A DNA stretch of 64,000 nt from Bacteroidales bacterium. Its GTDB lineage: Bacteria > Bacteroidota > Bacteroidia > Bacteroidales > Bacteroidaceae. Below are positions 9,082 through 18,251 of the stretch, piece by piece (within the stretch, counting starts at the first letter, position 1; each line of letters starts with the position of its first letter). A program made the translations under genes and the position numbers. A model generated the notes under the pieces. That model did not search any database. It was not told where the DNA came from and saw only the letters and a list, made by a program, of their open reading frames with translations. The DNA is taken from the NCBI GenBank assembly GCA_015060865.1, contig SUXS01000010.1, positions 62,001 to 126,000 on the forward strand, in the 5' to 3' direction.

Positions 9082-9975
9082 ATGAAATCATACGCACGAT
9101 ACGTCAGAAAAAATGAGGATGGCGAACTTGGAATTTACCCATTTGAATATTTGGAGTACTACGAAGCCAATCTACATCCATACCATGATTTTCCTCTTGA
9201 AGATGGTAATAGAAGAGTTTACGATGGCATAACAGTTGAGGAGTTCTATTCACGGCATGGAGAAGGATTCTGGGGATTGCTGCAACCATTTCTGAGGGAC
9301 GAACGATTGATGCAGTTACAGAGTGAACTTGAAGAGGAGGGCAAGGAGGTTTGCATGTTAAACATGTGCATCTTGGCACAGTTTCTTGTTGAGAAAGGGA
9401 AATCGCGCTACATGTTTCTGTTGAAGCCAAACCTATCAGATACCTTGTCGGCCTTAAAGGATGTTTCAAGAATCACTTTTACCAATAAAGACGGTTCGAC
9501 TGTAGAGAGTTCATCTTCCAAATTGATAGAAAAGGTAATGGAAGTTCTGGAAAAAGAAAAGGAATCTGATGCAATGTACTGTGAGGTGGAAAAAGTTGTA
9601 ACATGGGATAAGGTCTCAAACAATTCAATCATGCAGAGTTGCTTCGTTTATGACTTGACCATGTTTCTTAACAGATACTTTCCTGTCAAGCGCAAGAAGG
9701 ATGCACTTGTTTCCACCAAGGAAGTGGAGCTGATACTTTACCTTATGAAGCTTTTTGAATTGTCGGCAGTTGAGTTGACCAACAAGCGTTATTGGCAACT
9801 GATGAAGACAAACGAAGAGATAAATACGCAATTGCCCGGCTACCTTAAGCATGAAGAAACGTTGATACCTCTATATTTTATACCTTATTCTATATGGAGT
9901 AAAGGTAAAATAGATTGGAGGGGGAAAGACTTGCCAATATCCAACATAGAGGTAGGAATGGTTGTTCGGCTGTAA
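9082..9975 (+). CDS. Hypothetical protein of the integrated element
   Basis: 297-aa ORF preceded by TATCTTTG promoter motif near 9053; no family recognised. Confidence 0.75.
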   Translation: MKSYARYVRKNEDGELGIYPFEYLEYYEANLHPYHDFPLEDGNRRVYDGITVEEFYSRHGEGFWGLLQPFLRDERLMQLQSELEEEGKEVCMLNMCILAQFLVEKGKSRYMFLLKPNLSDTLSALKDVSRITFTNKDGSTVESSSSKLIEKVMEVLEKEKESDAMYCEVEKVVTWDKVSNNSIMQSCFVYDLTMFLNRYFPVKRKKDALVSTKEVELILYLMKLFELSAVELTNKRYWQLMKTNEEINTQLPGYLKHEETLIPLYFIPYSIWSKGKIDWRGKDLPISNIEVGMVVRL

Positions 9976-10189
9976 TATAACACGCTGATTTTCTTTTTAA
10001 TGCTTACTTTTGCCTATGTGCAACGGTAAGCATTTTTTCTTTCAAAATGGTTAATTTTCAAGGGGTGGCTATAACTAACTTTTTCTTCTTTCTTGCTTAT
10101 ATGGCTTCTTTTTACCTTTGTGCTCGGAAAGTAAATAACGGGCGTGCCAGATGCCATAATAAATCCGCAGGGCAGCGGTGTAATGAAAT

Positions 10190-11089
10190 ATGATGGAACA
10201 TCATAATGATATTGAGACAAGAAAGGCAGTACCTGCTACTGCAAGTGTTAACCCTGTAATTAAAGCAAAGATGAAAGTAACTACAATTGAAGCCCTCCAA
10301 GCTGAGGGTAAACAAATCGTCTTCTTGGCATTCAATCGCGATGTCACAGACAAGACACCCCATGTAAAGAAACTCGCCAAGTCTATCAAAGGTGAAGGAC
10401 TTCACACCCCATTACATTTAGTTCCTGCCACAACAGCCATCAATGAGGGCGTAATGCTGCTTGACGAGAACGGTAGCGTTGTAACTGATGGCACAGACAA
10501 ATTTGCCTTGGTAGACGGTAACAATAAGTACAGAGCAATCCAAGTACTTAGAGCTACCCAAGAGCCTGGCATGGCAGCTGCTCCCATCAACTGCATCATT
10601 GATGAGGAGGCCAAGGAGATTCAGAAAATGGTAATGACCATAAATAATGTGGTGAAGCCGTGGAGTAACGCAGATGCCATCAAGGCAGCTTCCAGAACAA
10701 AGAATGATGAGGTCGCAGACTTCATTGCTGAAAAGGTAAAAGAAGGATTCTCCTTCTCCACTCTGTCGCTAATCTTGACAGGCTACAACAATAAGATTAC
10801 AAAGAGCATTGTAATGAACTTTATTGCCGACACAGGCGAGCTGCCCGATTGTGACCTTGCTATAGCTAAGAAGAAGTTGACCGCCATGAAAGAGGCTGGT
10901 TTCTCTGACAAGTTCATCAAGAACCGTTATCTCATAGAGACCATCAACGGCTTGGTCTTCCAAGGCCATAATTTGGATAATGTCTTGGCCGCACTCAAGA
11001 CATACACTGACGATGAAGTGCAATTTGCACAAGACCGCAGGAGTTTGGCCTTGTTGAAAACGAAGGTGGAGGAAATAGAAGCCGCCTAA
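10190..11089 (+). CDS. ParB/sulfiredoxin-like domain protein of the element
   Basis: FNRDVTDKTPHVKKLAKSIKGEGLHTPLHLV...LVDGNNKYRAIQVL ParB-like core; TACCTTTG promoter motif upstream. Confidence 0.75.
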   Translation: MMEHHNDIETRKAVPATASVNPVIKAKMKVTTIEALQAEGKQIVFLAFNRDVTDKTPHVKKLAKSIKGEGLHTPLHLVPATTAINEGVMLLDENGSVVTDGTDKFALVDGNNKYRAIQVLRATQEPGMAAAPINCIIDEEAKEIQKMVMTINNVVKPWSNADAIKAASRTKNDEVADFIAEKVKEGFSFSTLSLILTGYNNKITKSIVMNFIADTGELPDCDLAIAKKKLTAMKEAGFSDKFIKNRYLIETINGLVFQGHNLDNVLAALKTYTDDEVQFAQDRRSLALLKTKVEEIEAA

Positions 11090-11116
11090 AACAACTAATC
11101 AGCGGTTACTTCCAGA

Positions 11117-11150
11117 AAGTCTGTTGCCAGAACGGCAGCAGACTTTTTTT
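11117..11150 (+). terminator. Intrinsic terminator
   Basis: AAGTCTGTTGCC-agaac-GGCAGCAGACTTTTTTT. Confidence 0.85.
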
Positions 11151-11543
11151 GTGGGTACACCTATTATCTATTATAGTTTCCTCCTTGTCTCAATAATCAT
11201 ATTTTTTGACCTAACATCATATTATTACCTCCTACTAAAAATCGCACCCCATTAGCTATTACACTTCCAAATACATCCATATCCTCCAAATCCCCCATCT
11301 CCTGTTTAGCTAAAATCAAAGTTAGGTACTTATGTAAAGTCCCCCCTCCCAATGTTGAGAGTGCCCCACTGGGCAGACATGCCCTTTCATCCGCCCCACA
11401 AAAAAACTAGTAAAAAGCATTCTTTTAAAAAGTAGCGATTATAGGCGTAGTAGGTAATTGAGAGAATATAGAAACTAGTAAAATTTATAAGGGCTAGTTC
11501 TATCCATCAATTCAATCAATAACCATTTAATTCATTTACCATT

Positions 11544-12560
11544 ATGAGAAATTTAAGCATTGTGCCCACAGTGGCAAGAACTCGTTTCAATGACTACGCA
11601 GAAGATGCTGTAATCGTAACAGAAGAAGTAAGAACCGCTCCAAGCAAGCAACTGCACTTCATTGAGGCCAACACAACGGAAGTGACCCTGCAGCACCTTC
11701 GCGATGATTGCGTTACTCCTGTCTTTGCCAAGGACAACGAGCTAACCATCAACCACGCTCAGTTTGTAGAGGCCATCCAAGAGGCAGCGCGTGACTTCTT
11801 TAGAGGCGAAATCGTTGAGGAGGCAGACATCCGTGTCTCCCACATCATCAAGGGACGCATCCCAGAGGCGCTTCACAAGAAGACCAGCGAGCTGTTGGAG
11901 AGTGACAAGACGCAGTACTACGAGCGTTGCGCGTTCAGCATTGACATTCCATCCATCTACGAGGTGGTGGACGGTTGCAGGCTCAATCTCTCCATCGTAG
12001 GAGTACGTGCATACAACCACGAAAACCTCTACACGAAGAAGACTCCAGAGTGGTTCCGCTTGGCTATTGGCTTCAAGAACCAAGTGTGCTGCAATATGTG
12101 CATCTTTACGGATGGCTACAAGGACTGCTTGCGAGTGAGTAGCGTGCATGAGCTATATCGTTCTGCATTGGAGCTATTCAACAACTTCAACCCTGCAAAG
12201 CAACTCCACCTGTTGCAGAACCTTGGCACAACTACCCTCACAGAACACCAATTCTGTCAGATATTGGGCAGGATGAGACTTTATCAAGCATTGCCAAGCA
12301 GTCAGCAGAAGCGCATCCCAAGAATGTTGCTTACAGATACGCAAGTCAACGCAGTAAGCAAGGCCTACGTCACTGACCCCAACTTTGGTGCGTTGGATGC
12401 TACGCTCACCATGTGGCAGTTCTATAACCTGCTTACAGGGGCGAACAAGAGTAGCTACATTGACAGCTTCCTTGACCGCGCCTTGAACGCTACGGAGATT
12501 GCCGTGGGCATCAAAGAAGCATTGCACGGTGACGAAAGATACAAGTGGTTTATTGATTAA
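11544..12560 (+). CDS. DUF3871-family protein
   Basis: NLSIVGVRAYNHENLYTKKTPEWFRLAIGFKNQVCCNMCIFTDGYKDCLRVSS...LTGANKSSYIDSFLDR pattern typical of DUF3871. Confidence 0.8.
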   Translation: MRNLSIVPTVARTRFNDYAEDAVIVTEEVRTAPSKQLHFIEANTTEVTLQHLRDDCVTPVFAKDNELTINHAQFVEAIQEAARDFFRGEIVEEADIRVSHIIKGRIPEALHKKTSELLESDKTQYYERCAFSIDIPSIYEVVDGCRLNLSIVGVRAYNHENLYTKKTPEWFRLAIGFKNQVCCNMCIFTDGYKDCLRVSSVHELYRSALELFNNFNPAKQLHLLQNLGTTTLTEHQFCQILGRMRLYQALPSSQQKRIPRMLLTDTQVNAVSKAYVTDPNFGALDATLTMWQFYNLLTGANKSSYIDSFLDRALNATEIAVGIKEALHGDERYKWFID

Positions 12561-12582
12561 ACAGGCTTGTTGATTGGAGAGT

Positions 12583-12619
12583 GAGGGCATCCCATTACGG
12601 TGGGGTGTCCTCTTTTTTA
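12583..12619 (+). terminator. Intrinsic terminator
   Basis: GAGGGCATCCC-attacggt-GGGGTGTCCTCTTTTTT. Confidence 0.75.
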
Positions 12620-12647
12620 TTTAATAACTATACAGATACAGATAATA

Positions 12648-13096
12648 TGACAAACAACATCGTTTCAGAGGTGGAAATCTCATACAAGAACAGAGTACCA
12701 TACAGCCAAAGGCAGAAGATAACAACATCACATAGTGCTTATGAAGTCTTAACGCAGTTGTTCCCTGCTGATACCATTGACTACAGAGAAACATTCATCG
12801 TTCTCTATCTGAACAGGGCAAGCCAAGTGTTAGGCTACTCTATCGTTTCACAGGGAGGAACAGCAAGCACCGTAGTTGACACAAAGATGGTGATTCAAAC
12901 AGCTCTACTTGCTAATGCTTCATGCATCCTTTTGGCGCACAACCACCCAAGCGGCAATTTGCGGCCAAGTCAAGAGGATAACAGGCTAACAGATAGAATC
13001 AGAGAGGCAGCAAAGCTCTTTGATATAGCTGTGCTTGACCATATCATCATTACCAATGAGAGTTTTTATAGTTTTTCAGATAACGGAGATTTTTAA
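12648..13096 (+). CDS. RadC-like JAB/MPN domain protein
   Basis: LLAHNHPSGNLRPSQEDNRLTDRIREAAKLFDIAVLDHIIIT; ATG at 12648 preferred over track start. Confidence 0.9.
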
Positions 13097-13101
13097 TGAC
13101 T

Positions 13102-13278
13102 ATGGAAAAGAACGTGACAATGGAAATTATTGGCAACTTTGCCAAGACCGTACATGAGACCCATGAGGTGATTGTGAGAGAGTGTGACTACTGTGGTAAG
13201 CCTATGACCGCAAGTGAAGCAAACGACTACGGCACATTATGCGAAAGGTGCTATATGCGCGAATACTATAATGAGTAA
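13102..13278 (+). CDS. Small CxxC...CxxC zinc-ribbon-like protein
   Basis: ECDYCGKPMTASEANDYGTLCERCYMREYYNE. Confidence 0.6.
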   Translation: MEKNVTMEIIGNFAKTVHETHEVIVRECDYCGKPMTASEANDYGTLCERCYMREYYNE

Positions 13279-13281
13279 GCT

Positions 13282-13479
13282 ATGGAATACGTTGTTTTGC
13301 TTGATTACTCAGATGGTGAGATAATCAAAATCAGACTATCTGAACAAGAAACCATCCTTGCAGATGAAGCAGAGGATTACGAAGAGTTCTTGCGAACATT
13401 GGAAGAGAAGTACGATTTCAGATTGGATAACTGTTGTTGGATGAGCACAACCAACTTGAAAGAACGAAGCCATCTTTAA
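13282..13479 (+). CDS. Small hypothetical protein of the element
   Basis: 65-aa ORF 3 bp downstream of the preceding gene, same strand. Confidence 0.55.
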   Translation: MEYVVLLDYSDGEIIKIRLSEQETILADEAEDYEEFLRTLEEKYDFRLDNCCWMSTTNLKERSHL

Positions 13480-13587
13480 TGTTCACTTTCATTATTAGTG
13501 AATGTTTCTCAGGGAATCAATCTATTATAAATTGAAGCTCAAAAGGAACATTCACTTTTATTCATTAACTAATAAAACAGAACATTT

Positions 13588-14175
13588 ATGTCACTCAAAT
13601 ACACAAAGACAACCGCAGATTATCTGCAATGGGACGAGGCGATGAATCTCATTCGTAAGTTAGCTAAAGATGGTAATTACAAAATGTCCCTTCTTATAGC
13701 ATTGGGATGTTTTACAGGATTACGAATCTCTGATATTCTTGCATTACGATGGAAGCAAATCCTCCACGTTTCAGAGTTTACCATTACTGAGAAAAAGACA
13801 GGAAAGCAGCGTACACTACGATTGAATCCACAACTGCAAAGGCATATCGCGGAATGTTACGAGCAGATTCAACCAATAGGAACGAGTGCGCCAATCTTGG
13901 TAAGTCAGAAGGGCACAATCTTCACCATTCAGAGGATAAACGTAATGCTCAAAGAGATTAAGAAGAAATATCGCTTACACGTGGGTAATTTCTCTTGTCA
14001 CTCTCTACGCAAGACCTTTGGCAGGCAGGTTTACACGATGAGCAGTGATAGTGCAGAACTCGCATTAGTTAAGTTGATGGAACTCTTCAATCATAGTAGC
14101 ATAGCTATTACTAAACGCTATCTTGGATTGAGACAAGAGGAGATATTGGAGACTTACGATGTGCTGAGTTTCTAA
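13588..14175 (+). CDS. Short tyrosine recombinase (catalytic domain only)
   Basis: FTGLRISDILALRWKQI, CHSLRKTFGRQ, LFNHSSIAITKRYLGL: complete RHRHY-type signature in 195 aa. Confidence 0.88.
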   Translation: MSLKYTKTTADYLQWDEAMNLIRKLAKDGNYKMSLLIALGCFTGLRISDILALRWKQILHVSEFTITEKKTGKQRTLRLNPQLQRHIAECYEQIQPIGTSAPILVSQKGTIFTIQRINVMLKEIKKKYRLHVGNFSCHSLRKTFGRQVYTMSSDSAELALVKLMELFNHSSIAITKRYLGLRQEEILETYDVLSF

Positions 14176-14375
14176 AGGTAGGAGAGGTGACATTTTTTGA
14201 GGAGGAATGTTTTTATAGTCCCTGTTCAAATTTTGTCGCCTACCAACCTTTTTGACGATTTTTGTTCCAAAAATTAAAGAAAAGGTAGATTGAAACTAGT
14301 ACGGTGATATGGATTACAGATTTTGAGCATATTTATCCATCATGGCCTGCGGATATTTAAAAACTTTTACTACTT

Positions 14376-14383
14376 TTGCATCT
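14376..14383 (+). promoter_or_regulatory. Bacteroidetes-type -7 element (TAnnTTTG) upstream of the LRR gene
   Basis: aaaaacttttacTACTTTTGcatc; coordinates approximate. Confidence 0.5.
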
Positions 14384-14521
14384 ATACCTCCGTAGTGACT
14401 CCCTACATACTTCCGGTTGGCAACAAGACAATACGGGAAATTCCACTATAAGGTAAAGACAACAGGTTCCCACAACCTATTTTCTTTCATAGAGGATTTA
14501 TAAAGACAAAACAATAAAAAA

Positions 14522-16228
14522 ATGGGAAAATTCAACTTTAGACAGATGTTGGTAGCAGTAGCAACACTCTTGTGCAGCATGACAGCAAATGCTTATGACT
14601 TTGAAGTCAATGGTTTTTATTACAACATTATTTCAACAGCAGATTTAACCGCAGAATTTACCAGCCCTACCGGAAACACATACTCCGGCAATGTAATAAT
14701 ACCATCTAATGTAACATATAAAGGAAGGACATTCACAGTCGTTTCAATAAGTAGAGCCTTTGCTGATTGCAACAATATTACCTCTGTAACTATACCAAAC
14801 TCTGTAACAAACATTGGCGATTTAGCTTTCGCTAATTGCAATAGTTTAACCTCTATAACCATACCTAATTCTGTAACAAACATTGGGAATCATGCTTTTT
14901 GCGAATGCTACAACTTAGCTTCTATAACTATTCCAGGTTCTGTCACAAACATTGGAGATTGCGCTTTTCAACGTTGTGAGAGTTTAACTTCTATAACTAT
15001 CCCTAATTCCGTTGTAAGCATTGGAGGTCTGGCTTTTCAACATTGTGAAAGTTTGACATCTATAACCATTCCTAATTCTGTCACAAACATGGGCAGTTAT
15101 GCTTTTCAGCGTTGTTTATCTCTGGTTTCTGCTACTATTAGCAATTCTATTGGGCGCATTGAAGAGGGTACTTTTTACTGCTGTGAAAGTTTAACATCTA
15201 TAACTATTCCTAATTCCGCCTGGCATATTGGGGCTTATGCATTCTATGGGTGCACAAATTTGAAGGACCTTACATTTGGTCAAAAAATAGCAGTAATTGA
15301 GGAGTCTGCTTTCAAAGAATGCCCTTCTCTCACAACAGTTAATTCAATAAGAAAGACTTTTTATGGGGAGGCCATGAGTTTTTCTTCAGAAGCCTTTGAT
15401 ATTAAAACATATACAGAAGCGACACTACGCATACCTAAAGGGTCTTTAGCCGAATATCAATCTTTGCCATGTTGGAAAGAATTCTGGGATATTGTAGAGG
15501 TTGATGATTTTGAAGATAATGGAGTTATTACTAACTACTATGTAAATGCACGTTATGATTTCAATCAAGGTTCTGTGACCATAAATGGAGTGTCAGGAAC
15601 AAATGCGACAATAAAAGCGAATGAAAAAATTGAATTTGAGATCATCCCATTTGCAGGTTACGAAATTGACAAGATAGATTTGAACGGTATAGATATAACC
15701 GCTGATATCATTAATGGGAAATACACCATTGCAAGTGCAAATGAAGACATTACTCTTGAAGTTACTTTCAAGATACAAACATTCGCTTTAACGCTGAAAT
15801 GCTGCGAAGTTGGTTCATTTGAGATGAGAATAAAATATGGCGAAACAGCAACATGCAAGATTAATCCAAGTGCAAACTGGACAATCAGTTCAGTGACATT
15901 CAATGGAAGAGATGTTACTGGCGAACTCACGAATAATGTTTTCACAACCCCTGCTATCACTTGTGATTCAGAGCTTAATGTGGTGTTTGCAGATATTAAC
16001 ACATCTGTTTACATGAGCAACAGCACCAGAAATGTCATCGTTTCCGCTTCACGACAAACAATCCTCATTAAAGGTCTTGAAGAGAACACTTTAGTAGAAG
16101 TGTTCAATACAAATGGTAACCTTTATTATTCTACAGTAACAAATGATGACGAGCTGAACGTCAGCGCAACTGAGGGTGGTGTTTATGTTATAAAAGTCGG
16201 TGAAAGAACTTTTAAAGTAGTCTTGTAA
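14522..16228 (+). CDS. Secreted BspA-like leucine-rich-repeat (LRR_5) protein
   Basis: Signal peptide; tandem 23-residue repeats SLTSITIPNSVTNIGxxAFxxC; C-terminal sorting-like tail VEVFNTNGNLYYSTVTNDDELNVSATEGGVYVIKVGERTFKVVL. Confidence 0.9.
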   Translation: MGKFNFRQMLVAVATLLCSMTANAYDFEVNGFYYNIISTADLTAEFTSPTGNTYSGNVIIPSNVTYKGRTFTVVSISRAFADCNNITSVTIPNSVTNIGDLAFANCNSLTSITIPNSVTNIGNHAFCECYNLASITIPGSVTNIGDCAFQRCESLTSITIPNSVVSIGGLAFQHCESLTSITIPNSVTNMGSYAFQRCLSLVSATISNSIGRIEEGTFYCCESLTSITIPNSAWHIGAYAFYGCTNLKDLTFGQKIAVIEESAFKECPSLTTVNSIRKTFYGEAMSFSSEAFDIKTYTEATLRIPKGSLAEYQSLPCWKEFWDIVEVDDFEDNGVITNYYVNARYDFNQGSVTINGVSGTNATIKANEKIEFEIIPFAGYEIDKIDLNGIDITADIINGKYTIASANEDITLEVTFKIQTFALTLKCCEVGSFEMRIKYGETATCKINPSANWTISSVTFNGRDVTGELTNNVFTTPAITCDSELNVVFADINTSVYMSNSTRNVIVSASRQTILIKGLEENTLVEVFNTNGNLYYSTVTNDDELNVSATEGGVYVIKVGERTFKVVL

Positions 16229-16254
16229 CACTAAAAGATATATCCCGACAAACA

Positions 16255-16288
16255 AAAAGCCAACCTACCACAACGGTAAGTTGGCTTT
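16255..16288 (+). terminator. Intrinsic terminator after the LRR gene
   Basis: AAAAGCCAACCTACC-acaac-GGTAAGTTGGCTTT. Confidence 0.8.
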
Positions 16289-16644
16289 CTTCGTTCTAGA
16301 TAAAATATATGAGTGACATTCTTACGAACTTACATGAGGCTGTAGGATAGTTCCCTTAAACATATCAATCTTCATTCATACTTAATCCGTACAATCTCAT
16401 ATACACAATGATACTCATTACAGACAACAACCCCAAGCAAAATAATGATTTTTCTGGGCCGTCGTTTTAATGGCCTCACGGCATTAGTTATTCTACAGCC
16501 AATTGCGCTCCAAGGGCAAATTATGCACGAAATGAGCACATAAGACCCGCTATCAACTTTTTTCGTCATAATTCTTGGCATGTCGAATTTCTATGAATAT
16601 ACTCGTACTATAGGAGGAATACAAGTAAAAACATACGCTCCCTC

Positions 16645-16697
16645 AACTTTCCTATAGTTCCCCCTTTTCTTTCCTGTAGTTCTCCCTTAACTTTCCG
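16645..16697 (+). repeat. 22-bp tandem direct repeats (iteron-like), about 2.4 copies
   Basis: aactttcctatagttccccctt / ttctttcctgtagttctccctt / aactttcc. Confidence 0.7.
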
Positions 16698-16924
16698 CTC
16701 TAATAATACAGTAATACAAATAATACAACAAGCCAGCACTGACCAAATGGCCAGCTCTGGCAATATGACTTTTGATAATATGATTATTTACAAACCTACC
16801 AAACAAATCTTTTAGAATCGTCTGGAAGCTAAACTATATTTTGGCTCAGCAAACTTTCACAGATTGATACGTAAACAACATTCAGATTTTCTCTTTACTA
16901 ATAATCAAACTCCATTTGCTAATA

Positions 16925-17734
16925 ATGAGTACGTTTATACAAATACCCAATAGAATCAACCAGCTTACGAAGAGAAGCAAACTCTATGAGATAATAACTT
17001 ATGCCACCATCAGAAGCCAGATTAAAGACAGTTCCTATACAGCTGCATATCCAGAAATATAGTTGGCAGAGGGGCTTGGAGTAACGGACAGAACAGTCCG
17101 TGCTTATGTAGAAGAGTTAGAACAAGCAAACTTCTTTACTATTACCAAACGCTACGGAATAGGAGAATATGCCCACAATGTCTATCATCTTGATTACTTG
17201 TCAGAAGATTACTTTGTAATAGTGCCAGAGTTTATTACAGAGAATAGCATAACTCCACATTTGAAGGGACTTCTACTGTTAATGAAGACATATTGCGTCA
17301 AAGGAACGAATTACCTACAATTCAGTAGTAAAGAAGCATTGGCCAAACTACTACATATTGGTAAGAACACACTACCAGTCTACTTGCAAGAATTGGAAGA
17401 AAACGGCTTGATAAGATTTATTGATGATACGTTGCATCTACCTTGCCAATACTTCAAACTTTCTATTATTGACGGAATAGATAATAGAATGTACGAAACT
17501 ATATATAAATACTGTTTGAGCAAAGGCAGTGTGCCTCCATACAAGGATGCCGACACCTATGATATTGGGGCGTTTATTACGCATTTTGACACTCCAGATG
17601 AACTGTTCAAAGCCTTGGACACAAGGTGCTCCAAACTGCCCAGAAAAGTCTCATTCGCATATTTTACAGAAGCATTGCTAAACAAGAGAACAGAAACTAG
17701 AGTTAAACCCACATACGAAATAACACATGATTGA
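16925..17734 (+). CDS. Two-winged-helix (Rep-like) DNA-binding protein interrupted by an in-frame TAG at 17060-17062
   Basis: MSTFIQIPNRINQLTKRSKLYEIITYATIRSQIKDSSYTAAYPEI[TAG]LAEGLGVTDRTVRAYVEELEQANFF...; ORF track shows only the part after the TAG (17063-17734). Confidence 0.7.
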
Positions 17735-17936
17735 ACAAGAACTAAACTATATTACAGGCGACCGCCTAACCAACAAAGAACTGAAGGAAATTTTACAACG
17801 GTTATACGACAAACATTAGATACACGAGCGTGCCAAGGCCACCCATATTGCAAGATATGGCTATACATTCAAACGCTGCAAGATACGCATTGATGGAAAA
17901 AGAGTAGACGGATTAGAACTATATCCAACCCTATAA
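17727..17936 (+). CDS. Small element protein interrupted by an in-frame TAG at 17817-17819
   Basis: MIEQELNYITGDRLTNKELKEILQRLYDKH[TAG]IHERAKATHIARYGYTFKRCKIRIDGKRVDGLELYPTL-taa; overlaps upstream stop by 8 bp. Confidence 0.6.
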
Positions 17937-18008
17937 TTCTCTTTTCTGTAGGATTGACAGCACACAAGAAATGCCATCACCACATATTCACCAACACTTA
18001 AATAACTT

Positions 18009-18039
18009 ACGAGAGAGCCTTAAAAACTCTCTCGTTTTG
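18009..18039 (+). terminator. Intrinsic terminator
   Basis: ACGAGAGAG-ccttaaaaa-CTCTCTCGTTTTG. Confidence 0.8.
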
Positions 18040-18081
18040 TTTGTGGTACGGTGGATAATTGTTACCTTTGCATCAAACAAA

Positions 18082-18105
18082 TGTTGACTAATAGTTGACT
18101 AATTT
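18082..18105 (+). repeat. Tandem arm-type repeat, right end (TGTTGACTAATAGTTGACTAATTT)
   Basis: 23/24 match to 7684-7707. Confidence 0.85.
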
Positions 18106-18147
18106 GTTTATGAGAGTTCATTTACATAGTCATCACCCATGCCATAA

Positions 18148-18251
18148 GGGCTTTTGGCTCAGTTGGTTACACACGATGAATCCGCAAGGATTCAGCGTGC
18201 TTGGCACGACTCATAATCTGGAGGTCCTAGGTTCAAGCCCTAGATGGCCCA
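18148..18251 (+). pseudogene. tRNA-like sequence with hairpin insertion at the right end of the element (attR)
   Basis: 5' 22 nt GGGCTTTTGGCTCAGTTGGTTA (21/22 with tRNA at 7482), 38 nt in place of GAGCAACA, then the identical 45-bp 3' part; D-stem and anticodon stem not formable. Confidence 0.85.

Noticed and set aside
11160-11540. Possible oriT in the AT- and C-rich noncoding region before the DUF3871 gene
   Set aside because: Repeated ACTAGT and C-runs were seen, but no clear inverted repeat plus nic-like motif and no relaxase; insufficient evidence.
16372-16581. 69-aa minus-strand ORF in the island
   Set aside because: No start context, family or partner gene to support coding; left unannotated.
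16925-17936. Whole-genome reassignment of TAG as explanation for the two interrupted genes
   Set aside because: Chromosomal genes in the same window (3681-4445 and 4550-5437) end at TAG in the normal place, so the host uses TAG as stop; any recoding would have to be element-specific.
18148-18251. Second functional tRNA
   Set aside because: D-stem partner GAGC is lost and the anticodon stem cannot form (CACGA against TCTGG); treated as att-derived tRNA-like pseudogene.
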